This document shows positions 49,325-61,266 of a stretch of 64,000 bases of DNA, in pieces; the first letter of the stretch is position 1, and every line of letters begins with the position of its first letter. The notes beneath the pieces were generated by a model. The model ran no database searches. It was given only the letters and a program-made list of their open reading frames with translations, and was not told the origin of the DNA. Source of the DNA: Ifrita kowaldi (lineage: Eukaryota > Chordata > Aves > Passeriformes > Cinclosomatidae); the NCBI GenBank assembly GCA_013398055.1, contig VZRS01007674.1, forward strand, positions 882,470 to 946,469. The letters run 5' to 3'. The position numbers and the translations under genes were made by a program.

Positions 49325-52300
49325 GCACGGTTTCAGTATCTTTCATAACTACATAAATGAAATTGGAGCTTAAACTCATTTTGTTGATTTGGAGGCCAAA
49401 CTGGCTCATGAAGCTGTCTCCCCAGCACCTCCACTGGCAATTCTGCAGGCAGTTTATGGAGAAAATCAGGATGAATTTCACACTGCTTGGCGCTGGCAGC
49501 CTTTCCAGAGCCCAGGAAGACAGGACAGCTTCCTTAGGGCCTGTGGGAGGCAGCCTTGCTGCAGACCAAAAGTGGTGCTTACTGCTTCAGAGGGTTCCCA
49601 GCATAGGAAAGAAAGGATCATCTCTCTGTCTTCCCCCGCATCCAGGCACGTACTGAGAAGAAGAAAAGAAAGCCTAAGAAAGAGCCCAAACCTACTGGAT
49701 TATCATGTGCTTTCTATGATATCTATATTTTTACTATTTAATCCTTGTACACACTGCAAGTTTGCAAAGTATGTGTTAAACCTTAAGAGAAGCCACTTGG
49801 ATCAGTGTCACCCCATCTCTCTTTCACAACCGAACACATTTCAATTAAGAAGACAATTTGACATTCAAAAACTGTCACTGGGATTTATGTGCACAAAATT
49901 AAGCTTATTGATGGTGCCATGTGGGCCCTTTTGTAACTTCCTTTGGTTAATTGGGGTCACTCTTTTACAAAATTAGCTGGTTTTTACACAGTTTAATGCT
50001 TGCTCTTCCCACCACTCCAGGGTAATACATTTCTTCACCATGCCGTCTAAGTCAGCAATATTGGAAGAAGAAAGAAGAATATTAAGAATATCCTAGGGCA
50101 ACAATGCTACAAAATACTCTGAGTGCTATCCCATAGATGAATTTAAATATTCTATAAACACACATATGCACGCTTCTGCAATGACTGACCAAAACCATTA
50201 AGGATGTAATTTTGTGTCTAAACTTTTCCCAAGATTAACCTTAAATAGTTGAGCAGTAAATATAAATATCAGCTGAGCCTAATTTGGAAGTTTTTGTTGC
50301 ATTTTTACATCCAGGGTCTTGGCTTCCCAATCACACATTCCAGTTGGATTGTAAACGTGCTTCATCTAGCCTGATGTTATCCAAAGAGAGCTGTGAGTAA
50401 ATTGGAAAAGGTTTTTTTTTTACCTGTCTGAGAAATTTTGTGTAAGCTATAACTTTCCTGCATGCATGGAATTTACCTGCTATGGTAATTATTGCTGTAC
50501 CTAAAATACAATGAGACAGAAACAGTTCAAAGAAAGTCAGAACTGGTGCAGGTGCAACTATCCTCTTAAACTTGATAAACCTTAAAAGGATGATCCAAAG
50601 CTGTCTATTAGCAAATAACTTCTGCAGCAGTTCTGAGCTGTGCTGTGAAAGGCAAATGCTGCTCTGTATTTTGGACATGGATTATGCTAAGAAACCATTC
50701 AGTCTAATCCTTCTGTTGCTTTTATGTCAAATATTCTACTGTTAGTTCAAACTTACTGCAATTTCCTTTTGCTGAATCTCAAAAACCTCTCAAGAATTAA
50801 ATCCACACAGAAACACTGAGCTCCAAGTGGCTTCAGGGCACAGCATGGGCCCTGCATACACAACATTGCACAGCAAAGATCACAGAGTACTCCCCACGAG
50901 CAAGACGCCCAAGAACCTCTGTCCCTGGCTTTTCACAGCTGTTAAACTAAAAAACTTACAGGTTTGGGAATTCCAAACCTAGAGAACTGTAGAAAAGTTT
51001 TGTAAAGGTGAAAGCATCATTTTCTCACTCCGTTCTTCAAAACAGAGGTCTTAATTCACACTATATGACAAAAATCAACATGTCAAATTTTTTTTTCTAT
51101 TTCAAAGTTTTTAGTTTCTATTCAAGAATCTCTTCAGGTTTTCCAGCAGCTGTGATATATAACCATAAAAAACAGAGTTCTTCACATCACAGATGAAATT
51201 AAGAGAAATACCATTATAAATACTTTGAAAATATAGAATGTTTTTCTTATTTCCTCTGACAACTGAAGAAAAAGGGGATATTCTAGAACACAACGTACTT
51301 GAAATTATTGTGTAAGAACACATTGTTTTACAAGGGATAGACATGTCTGTAAAACTCATTTCTCCTAGATAGCTTCAGCTTCTAGACATAGCTAGACTTC
51401 GTATAGAACTTAAGTTCGTGCTCCAGTCCATTGAACCTTTTGGAGATAAGACCATATCCATGCAAACAGTATCTGCTACCATAAGAAGCAAAGAATAAAG
51501 TGAACAGTTTAGAAAGGTTCCCAGGGAAGCAAATATTTAAATGGGGAAACAAAATAGGTTTAATGAGCAAAAATTTAAAAAGATGTTGCAACACTAAACG
51601 TTTTGTCTCAGGGAACAGCCTGGTACACCTGGTGAGGGAGTGCAAGGAGTCTTTCTCTCTTACCTGGCTTCTTAGCTACAGAGTTCCTTCCTCTGACGCA
51701 GCTGTTGGTGCCACTTGTAGAAAGAATTGAACAGAAACCTGTGCATGTTAGTGTATTCCAAAGCAAGCCAGATGCCTAAATGCTCTGCCAAATGTCTCTC
51801 CAAGGACTACACGGTACTTATTGACAACAAACATTGAGCTACAAATGTAGAACCTCAAATAAAGGGAACCACTTGTTGGTGTTGGGCCCGTTCTCACTGG
51901 ATGAGACTGAGTGAAAATAAGAACAAGATTTATTGTTTTACTGCACCTGTGGTTTTGTTGGAGACCTAAAAACAGTACAGCCAGGTTTTGCATTCTATGG
52001 CAATGCTTTATTGAACTAATTAATCATTAATCACTTCTCTTAATAGTTTGAAGAGGTCTGTCATACTCACTGTGACTCATCACTTGCATATAAACATATC
52101 ACATCTTGAAACTTCACTGCTCTTCCTCTACAGATCACTTCACAGACTCTGGGCTAGAAAACAGCTGAATTTACCAATGACTGGGGCCAACAGCAAGGAC
52201 AATGATGATGAATCCAAGAGAAACTCCAGAATGGCAGCAACAATTGAAAGGACAAGTGGATGTTATGCAGTTTTGATAATACTTTACTCTGCACTTGGCA

Positions 52301-52998
52301 GTGGGATTGCTTTGAGCCTCTTTTGTGCTTTTATAGGAACAGCTAGAGACCAAGCACCATACACCTGTTCAGCAAAATTGTTGCTGATTTCTTACTGGTG
52401 ATTAGCCTGTTGTTTCATGTGCAGTACAACCACGAAAGAGAACTTTGGGTTTCCAAAGAACTCCAGTGCAGTTTTAATCTGTTCCCATTGCCTCTGAACA
52501 GAACCTGGAGTGTTGTATTCCCTGCTGTCATCTCATTAGACATTATTTATAGTGGTTCATCTGCACCAGCAGCTGAATAAAATATCAATACTCTGAGCCT
52601 CAGTATGATTGCCATGAAAGCTTTCCATTATGACAAATCTTGTCAAAATTACATACCTATCCAGTCAGATGTAGTATGGCATAAAACTTTTTTCTTGGTT
52701 TCTTTTCTGCTTTTAAGGTGTTTTCTTCATTATTTTCTGCAGCAAACTGAAGCAGCTGGCTGAAAGGAACAGAATCCAAAGTGATATAAAGTGCTAATAG
52801 GCATTGTTCTTTGTTCATTGTTACACATATTGCCTGCTTCTTTCTGCTTCTTCTTTTTGTTCTGATTGACACTGGGGAAAAAATTACAAAAACTTGGTAT
52901 TGTAGTCCCTTCTTCCATGCCTCAATTGCCTTTACATACCTAAATAATGTGCCTGAACATTTTGCATTGCTTTTGAAGTCCAGGTTCATAAATAGATT

Positions 52999-53014
52999 AA
53001 AAAAAAAAAAAAAA
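52999..53014. repeat. A16 homopolymer run
   Basis: Sixteen consecutive A. No recognisable retrocopy precedes it. Confidence 0.9.
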
Positions 53015-54021
53015 GGAAAATAAATCTACAACTATTTAGAGAGACCCCTGTAACAGATAAAAAAATGTGAGTTCAGCAAGAAATGTAGAACAAAGACTGC
53101 AGTCTCTCAAAGTATTAATGTTGTGGAGGGAGAAGTACTTCAGAATTGTGTTTGCATCCCTGTTATTCCTGATTTTTATTTACTAAATTAAAAAGGTGCT
53201 TTGTGGTTTTGGATACAATATGGCATCATGGATACATGTGTAATTTGTGTACAATAAGGCATCATGGCCCAGCTGTTCAGAAAGAAAGGAGGATGAGGGA
53301 ATCCTTGGTTAGCATTTATAGTCCTTTCCCAGCAGATAAAACTTTGAGCAAGTCAAGTGGTGTCAGAACGTTGAATTGGCTCCATTTAATTAGATGTGTG
53401 TTCAACTAATGCTTTGTTTGATTTTCTGGGACATTAAGGTCTCAGATGAAATCTGAGGTGCCCAAACTTGGAGTCTAGTCAGGACAAACAGCACTGTAGT
53501 CGCTACAGAGAGCCAGCAGCAGGTCCAGAGGATGGTACATTCCATAGAGAAGTGCACCTATCTCCTTATACTGCTTCTCTCCAGCTAATGATTGCAGAGG
53601 AAATCTAGCATGACTCAGTTCCTGACACAGAGACCTCAGCTGAATTGCTGATGATAGGTAGGGCGAACAGGAGTGTAAATGTCATTACCTCTGAAGTCCC
53701 AATCTCAGAGGAACTCAGCTTTCATTTAACAGGAGTGCGGAAATCTTTTTAGAAGAGCTGAGCACTATACAAAAAATAAAAACCTGGCCAGTACACCACT
53801 ATAAGTACAGGAAATCTATCCAACTGTGTCTGTCCCAAATACTATTCAATCTTTCTTTGACAAATCCAGATGCAGAAAATTAAGTCTGTCTCTCAGGAAG
53901 CCAATAGAAATGTTGCAATTATCTTCAATTAATTCAGAATTTAATTTAGGAAACCAAGGTATGAGATGAAAACCAAGGTATAATAAATAGGTTTTGAAAA
54001 GTATTTTCAATAAAGAGGCAG

Positions 54022-54141
54022 TGTTGGACAGGGCTTTAAGCAACCTGGTCTAGTGGAAGGTGTCCCTGCCCGTGGCAGGGGGGTTGGAACTGGATGATCT
54101 CTTGAGATGCCTTCCAACCAAACCATTCTGTGGTTCTGTGC
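54022..54141 (+). mobile_element. CR1 LINE 3'-end fragment
   Basis: Contains AAGCAACCTGGTCTAGTGGA, GGTGTCCCTGCCCGTGGCAG and GGTTGGAACTGGATGATCTC, ending CATTCTGTGGTTCTGTG. This is the typical CR1 3' end in sense orientation, about 120 bp and 5'-truncated. The minus-strand frame 54036-54314 overlaps it and is not a gene. Confidence 0.93.
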
Positions 54142-56757
54142 TTGACAAACAAAGTGAAACGGTGGTCCAAGCAGAGAGCACATATATTAAAAGAGGCACT
54201 GAGGTATGAAGCAGAAGACAGAATGATAAAGTGAGAGCATATGTGAACAGATGAACACTGGCAGAAAAAAGAGGAGCAGGGGGTTGAAGTCAAGGGATCA
54301 CTCCAGACTGACACTCGAATACTAAGATCAGAATCTGGCTCCTTATTCTGCCTTGGTTACCAGAAAAGAAGAAAAAGTCAGGTTTCCATGACTTGATTCT
54401 CAGACTCTAGAATGAAGTCAAACTTCTTAATCCAAATTTGCAACACTTTGTATCCAGTATAGAATGAACAATGCACAAACCACTTGTTGAATAACAGATT
54501 GTGAGAAGACAGGTCTGAGTCCATTGCTTCCATTGTTACCTAATCTCTAGAAAACAGCTAAATAGCAAGACCAGTTTCTCTTAGGAAGCATATATCACAT
54601 TGTGTGTTCTCATCTTTGAATCATGCAGAAAATAATGTGGGAGTACATTTTATTGGTATCACTAGCAGATCCAGCTCAGGTTCCATAGGATTTTCCTAGA
54701 GTAGCATTTCAGTTCCATTAGCATTGATTTACCTGGTACTAACTCAGTATTTACCTGGCATTAAATGAGAATTCTCACATGCTTCATTTAAAGATCACAG
54801 CATTTAAATTTTGCGTATGGCTGAACTCTTCTTGCCTTCTTAAACATTAGAAACCATGTGTCATCTCTTGCTTTAGTGATAGTCAACATTGCAAAGTCAC
54901 TGGAGTAATGTCAAATTATATCAGTTACAAAGCTGGCCAAGGTTCAAGAGTAATTTAAAATTTCTAAGCTGTCATAGAGCAGGCAATAGTTGTGCAGCTG
55001 AAAGCATTAGCACAAAAAACACCAGCAATAGAAGAAAAATAATTCATTTCACGTGCTTATTCCGGATCTAAATAAGTGCACTTAATGGCTGGGAATGATA
55101 AGAAGAGCTTCAAACTTCTAGGTGTTCTTCTTCAAACAGTCAAAGAAAAATAATTTAACTCTGCTTTTTGATTTCTATTTTTTTTTTTTTTTAATAAGGA
55201 TTTCTACCTTAAGGGGCTATTGTAAAATTAGTACCTTGACGGGCTTCTGAAAAGTGGTAGCAGATCACCAGTAATTGTCATCAGAGAGCCTTATTGTGGA
55301 TATATTCAGAATCATCATACAGCTTCAATTTTAATTTAAAAATTCCAGAAGGAAAGGCTATGCCATCTTGCTACAAAAGGCTAATCTGGTCTTTTTTCAA
55401 CTGAATGAAATCTGTGTTAGGCTGGTATGATGACATTAGAATCAGGCCCAATGCTTTAAAGGGAGAAGCTTTTTAAATATCATGATTAAAGTACATTGGG
55501 GTTTTTATGGTGAATTTCATTCCCTGCCGTGTTCAGAGCCACACCTGAGCTCCTCAGACCCTTCCTTTTTGTGTGGAAGTAGCCCGTTCTTCTCTGTACA
55601 AAGCAGTAGCACTGTAATATGAAATTTCCTCTCATGGTATTTTTGGTAGCCAGACACTGAACTGAGAGAATTGAGCACTGTTTTCATTTGCTGTTATTTT
55701 CTGTGCTACACAGAGGCATAAAGTTAACCAAAGTACAACTGGTGGCACAGAATCCTCTGATATTTCAAGTGTTTTGAACTGTTAAGATGGACACTATTTG
55801 CAGCAAAGGCAAACCTCCATAGAGAAACAGTCTCAGCATCTGAGATGGTAGATTTAGAGCCAAAAAGCACTTTTCAGCTTCTGAGCCCAACTGCATGTGA
55901 GCCAGTGGCATCTGGACTCCTTGTCATCCTGAGGTTCGGGAGTATATTTGTGTCGCAGGGAAAGGGAACAGCAGGCAATATGACACTGCTAAGCTCAACT
56001 TATTGAGGGAACCAAGCAAGGGATTGGCTTTGGCTGAAACAGCTTTTCACTCATGCACACACAAACCAAGACCCACCCCAGCTACCACCTAAGGAGGCTG
56101 GCTCAGTCTTGCCGGGAGGCAGCACGACACCCCAGTGCATCCTGACCCAGGGTCAGACTCCGTTCAGTGGCTCAGAACTGACAGTTTCAGTCCGTGTCCT
56201 CCTCCTTCTCACCCATTCCTCATCCAGTGGTGGATGTCTGCATAGCAATGCTTCCCTTGACCTCACTTGAGGTTTTTATAGCCGCTGTTTGGCATAGGCT
56301 GCCAGTGAGTACCCAGCAATATCCCTGTCCATGCTCCCAGCAGTTTCAAATAATGCACTTGTATAACATGTTGATCCATGGCCTGTGCCAAGGCTCAATA
56401 CACTCTGCTCCTGGTCGCACTTTCTTGTCAGCTATTACTCACTAAACTCAACTGTGAATCAAAGCATGGTCACGAAGGCAGAGTGACAACCAGCTATGCC
56501 CCTTTTTCCTTTTGATCTTCCCTTTAACAGTCCCTCTGCTGAATCATTCACAGAAGCAAACCAGAAAATCTGAACAAAGATGTTCCTTCAGTGTGCTCCA
56601 GACACATCTCAATTTGTCTTGTCCAGATACACCTTAAATATCCAGACCTAGAATGCCTGTGTGAGCAATCAAAAAGTAGATGATCCACCTGTTCCTAAAG
56701 CAAGTTCCCGTGTGAACCCCACCAGACAAAGTCTCAAGAAAATTTTCTAATTTGTCC
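54142..56757. other. Intergenic, nothing firm
   Basis: It includes a T15 run at 55178-55192 and a C/T-rich, GC-richer stretch at about 55.9-56.45 kb that could be an unrecognised old retroelement. No gene was recognised. Confidence 0.45.
55178..55192. repeat. T15 homopolymer run
   Basis: Fifteen consecutive T. Confidence 0.9.
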
Positions 56758-56848
56758 CTGCTTTGAGTGTGGATTGGACCAGATGCCCTCCCGAGGTCCT
56801 TTCAATTTTGTAAGTTCCTTTCCAAACTGTTTTCCTGTGATTCTCTGA
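56758..56848 (+). mobile_element. CR1 LINE 3'-end fragment, diverged
   Basis: CTGCTTTGAGTGTGGATTGG and ACCAGATGCCCTCCCGAGGT match the CR1 3' end, and it closes with TGTGATTCTCTGA, a decayed terminal repeat. Sense orientation, about 90 bp. The minus-strand frame 56734-56937 is a read-through. Confidence 0.78.
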
Positions 56849-59800
56849 CATGATTTCCCTTCTACACAAGTTGTTCGCTGTTGACTTTGCTGCTTATACC
56901 CTTTCAATAACGAAATCCTGAAGCAGGCCCGAGGCAATTCGCATGTACCAAGAAGACAGACAAATCCACATCTGAAACAGTCATCAGCAGAGTTTTCAGC
57001 ATGTCTTCAAAGCATAGGGTAGAAGCATGCTTTTGGAAAATATGTTTTCAGGGCACCTATTCACTGTAATAATTAAGGTGTCACTGATAATGAATTACTG
57101 TTCTTGCTACTGGCCTAAAAACCCTTTTTATCTTTGGGGTTGCATTCAGCAACTGTAACTTGTTGACTCAATGCTGCAACATACTGAAAATAAAAGCTGT
57201 GTTGATGTAATGCAAAAACAATCTATTCATCATCCTGACACCCAACAAATAACTTTTCCTCTTTAATCTGGAAATTATGGCTGTTCCATGTGTTGCTAAA
57301 TCATGCTGTTGCTATTCTACCGACGGTCCTTATTGTTTGGATTTAGGTTTTGGAGTTTTTTTCTTTTCCACTGGTACATATTCCCAGCTTTCTCCTTCCA
57401 TGTGCTATTGTAATATGTCCCTTACAGGGGAAAAGGAGCCAGATAAGCTACTTACAGCATACAGCTCACATATTTGTTTTTATCTACAATTCTCATGAAC
57501 TGTACAAGACAGTTCAAAAAAAGTGCTCTCCCCAAGGACTAGCCAGGATAAAACCAGCACAACCTAAAGAGGTTATCAAGTCAGAGCTGGAAATCCTGCT
57601 GTAATAAGAAACCAGTAATTAAAGATTTCAACAGACTGCCTTTCATCTGACTGCTGGCCCTCCTCATCAATATCAGTGAGATGTTACATTGATTGAAGCA
57701 CTTAACAATTTTCTCTTCATGCAAACGATCCATGTGCAGATTTTCTGTTAACTACTAATTTACTGCTTTTTTGAGATACGAGAAAAATTACTTCTAGGAA
57801 CATAAATCAGACCACAGACTACCTACTAAATACTTGCCATATCATCTCACTTAGCATTCACTGTTTATGCTTATTGCAGCTGTGCAGCTTCCATGGGATC
57901 TAATTCACACACCTAACTCAGCAAACCCCAAATATTTTCCATGGGGCATTCAGTTTGGTGACCTGAACCACAGCATCTTTCCATCTCTCATTACCAGGTT
58001 ACCTTCATCTGTGGAAGACAGGACCAAGGCAGATGTCCAGCATACTCATCTGAACCTGGAGTTCATGTTCACAACTCCAATTCAGAGTCCTTTTTACCAG
58101 CAATAAATACAATTTCCAAGTCCATTCCCTGGAACCACCACAGGCTAGTTAGCATTAGAAAAATAAATATTTGCCAAGAGTTGCCAATGCAACAGTGTGA
58201 GAAGATTAACATCACCAAAGATATTCAATTGGTTCCTAATTAGAAATGTGATTTAATGCTTTACCACCCTTTTTTGTTTCCTTTTTAAAACATCCATATG
58301 TTTGACATTTTGCTCATGGGAATATGAACAAAAATGAACAGAAATGAATTCTGCGTCCACAGCTGAGATACATAAGGAGATATAATTTTTTTGTTTCAAG
58401 TGTAAGGCATTTTCAAAGCTTCATTTGTCAAGTCAAACCCAGTAATGTACATTCATAATATAACCTGCCACACAACTTCATTTTTAATAATGAATACTAA
58501 GTATCTGACTAAAGGAGCTGGTAGAAAAAAAAGGACTTTTCCCAGAAAAATGACATAAAAATTTAAAAAAAATGAAAAAGTGCTATCAGCATTTTTACGA
58601 AGAAATATTTCTGTTCCGCACGACCATAGCCACACACTCTTCCTTCCTTCGAAGGAAACCTAATTGCAAAAATTATTTCAGAAGAAAACAAAATATTTCG
58701 CTTCAGAAACATTGCCAAATGGGAGATCCAGAAGAAGTCTCCTTCTAATATTTCTTATTACTAATCTCCCTGGCAGATTTATCTTTTAAGTTGCACATTT
58801 TGTCACTGATGCAACATAACCTTTTGCATCATGGAGAAGCCAGGCATATTATGGAATTCTTTGGCCAGAACTCATCAAGGACAATTCAATGGAGCTTGAA
58901 ATCTCAGTCTTATCATCTAAGAAAAGATAACCATTATTCCCATGATGCACTGTAGCAGACCCTTTTAATTAAAAATCATTCATTATCAGCCAAATATTGA
59001 CCTATTCAACTATTTCTGTTTTTGAAGGAAAATAACAAACCCAAGCGAGATACTTGTGAAAACAATTTTTATCAAAACCCAATATTTCTTCTACAAAATA
59101 GTAATGTTGACTATAAAAAAAAAAATTACTCCAAATATTCAGAGCAAATGGAGGTAAAAACAAATAGGTACATTGGTTAGGGAAATTATTTATGTGTTTA
59201 ACTTTGTCTGTGAGGTTCCAAAGTATTTCTGTTTGTCTTGCCAAGGCTGGATTTCACGGCAGCACATTGCCCCAGCAGCACAGTGGCAGAGAAAAGCTGT
59301 GCTACACTTCCTCTGATCCTGTGCAGGCAGAGTGAGTGACACAAGGGCTGACCATTAAGGTAAATATTGCTTAGAAACCTTTGAAATATAGAAGTGAGAT
59401 AAAGCAGGGAACTTTATGAAATAGAGGTTACCTTCTTGAGAAAGAGCTTTTAGTTTCACACTCCTGCATGCAATTTCATTGATTTCTGTGGGATTAACTG
59501 CATACATCTGGTTTGCAAGAAGCAGACAACCTATGAGTTGAAAAAAAAACCAAATCAGCTGCCTCAACTGCAGTTTTGCTGTCAAAGCAAGTTATGTCTC
59601 TGCTTGCCATCTGCCATAATTATTATTGTTTCTTCTGAGTGTTCATTGCATTTGAAATGTGTTTGAACAACATTGTTCTTAATAGTTATAAAATGATCCT
59701 TATAATGGGTTTACCACATTATTGATTCAAAGCTTTTTCATAAGTCAGCCACAGAAAACAGCACGTTCTATAAATAATGCATTTTGCAGAGGATTAGGGG

Positions 59801-61120
59801 GGAAAAAGTAACTACAAAAAATGTTTTTTCTTGCTTCTTCTATGTGACCCACCTCATTTCTCTTAACTGTATTGTCCATAGTTGATTCAAAACTATGAAA
59901 CTCCTATACAGGAAGAAAATATCTGCACAGTGTCAATTCTCATACCTTGAGTACTACAATGAGTGAATTTTTGATGCCCAGGTTCCCAGAGTTCTGGGAT
60001 TATATGAAAAATTTAACAAACTTTTTGAGATAAATGCAGAGAGTGGGAGGCTTGAGAATAAGCCTTGCACATTTCCTCATGTTTCAGAGAGCTGAATGCT
60101 TTTTGCAAAAGAATTAATGATTTTTACTGACCCTGGAGGGCTTTTTATCTGACGGTTTTTTTATTACAGGAGTTTGATTAGCAGCTCTTTATACAAAAGC
60201 AGTCAGCTATTTGATAGGGTGCAGGGTGGGTCTCTAATGCAGTTCAGAGCCCAGCTCTCATGGCATTATGTCCTGGAAAGGCACTTTGTCCATTCCAGGC
60301 AAAGGAATGAAATTCTCTGCATTACAGAACATTCTGCTGAAGCAACAGCCTCTCCTTGACTGCTTTGTAATGGACTTTGGAGAGTGATTCGTCGTGGGCC
60401 AGGACACAGGGCAGGCATAAAGTGCTGCCCACTTCCATTAGCAGCCCACGGGGTCTATGAGAACCACCTCGGGCAGGAACAGGCAGGACAAAACTCAAAT
60501 GATGGAAAGTGCATCAGCCCTTTAAAAGCTTTAGGAAGCAAGAGGCCAGGAAGGGCTACCCGAGTCATTGAAAACCCCATTGTAAATCATGTCTACCTGC
60601 AGTACACCCAGAAATCATCCATCACCAGCTGTGGAGGGATTGCTGCAGTGCTGGTTCCCTGTTTCTCCCTGAGCAGTCTCATAACCAGCAGCTGCAGGCC
60701 CCTCAGCAGCCATCCCGAGTGACCCACCTGAGGCACATCCTCCCCTGGCCTCCACAGCAGCTCCCCCGGAGGGTGCTCAGGGCTCCCTGCTCTCACAGCT
60801 ACTCCCAGCTGTAAGCCAGGGGCTGACAGACTGCTGAGTCCGTGTTTCCTGCTGCCTTCCCTTTCCATTTGGGTGAACTGGCACACCCAACACATTCCAG
60901 TGGACATGGCAGCCTGGACCCGGGTTATCAGCTCTGAGTGTTCCCAGATGCCTCAGCAGATGAAGAGTTAAGCAAGGCCCAGCTCTAATCAAACCCTGCA
61001 TTTTTTCCAGCAACATATGCTTTCAGTTTTTCCATGATCAATACCTTTAGACTGCACACCTGAAGCCATGGTTGGTTATTTCAGGATACAGGAATGGATT
61101 TGCATAAATGTCTGGAGATC
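56849..61120. other. Intergenic, with a GC-richer patch at the right end
   Basis: AT-rich to about 60.36 kb, then visibly GC-richer to about 60.99 kb with scattered CpG. Overlapping frames on both strands in the patch have no recognisable domain. No RNA gene or repeat was recognised. Confidence 0.45.
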
Positions 61121-61266
61121 ATAAAAACACTGAATGATTTGGGTTGGAAAGGTCCTTAAAGATCATCTAATGCCAGCCCCTCCCCCCCTCCTTGGGCTGG
61201 ACACCTTCCTCTAGACCAGGTTGCTCAAGGCTCCATCCAGTCTGGTCTTGAACACTGCCAGGGCAG
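61121..61266 (-). mobile_element. CR1 LINE 3'-end fragment
   Basis: The + strand reads TTTGGGTTGGAAAGGTCCTT, AAAGATCATCTAATGCCAGC and CTAGACCAGGTTGCTCAAGG, the reverse complement of the CR1 3' end. About 145 bp, 5'-truncated, with a decayed terminal repeat. Confidence 0.92.

Larger units (their letters stand above)
43316..54021. other. Intergenic, about 10.7 kb, no supported gene
   Basis: It contains an AAAC repeat (45217-45239), an A20 run (49305-49324), an A16 run (52999-53014) and an ambiguous base at 47519. The longest frames in the window lie here (49389-49976, 195 codons; 45306-45827, 173 codons), but neither shows a domain, a repeat match or convincing splice context. Confidence 0.5.
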
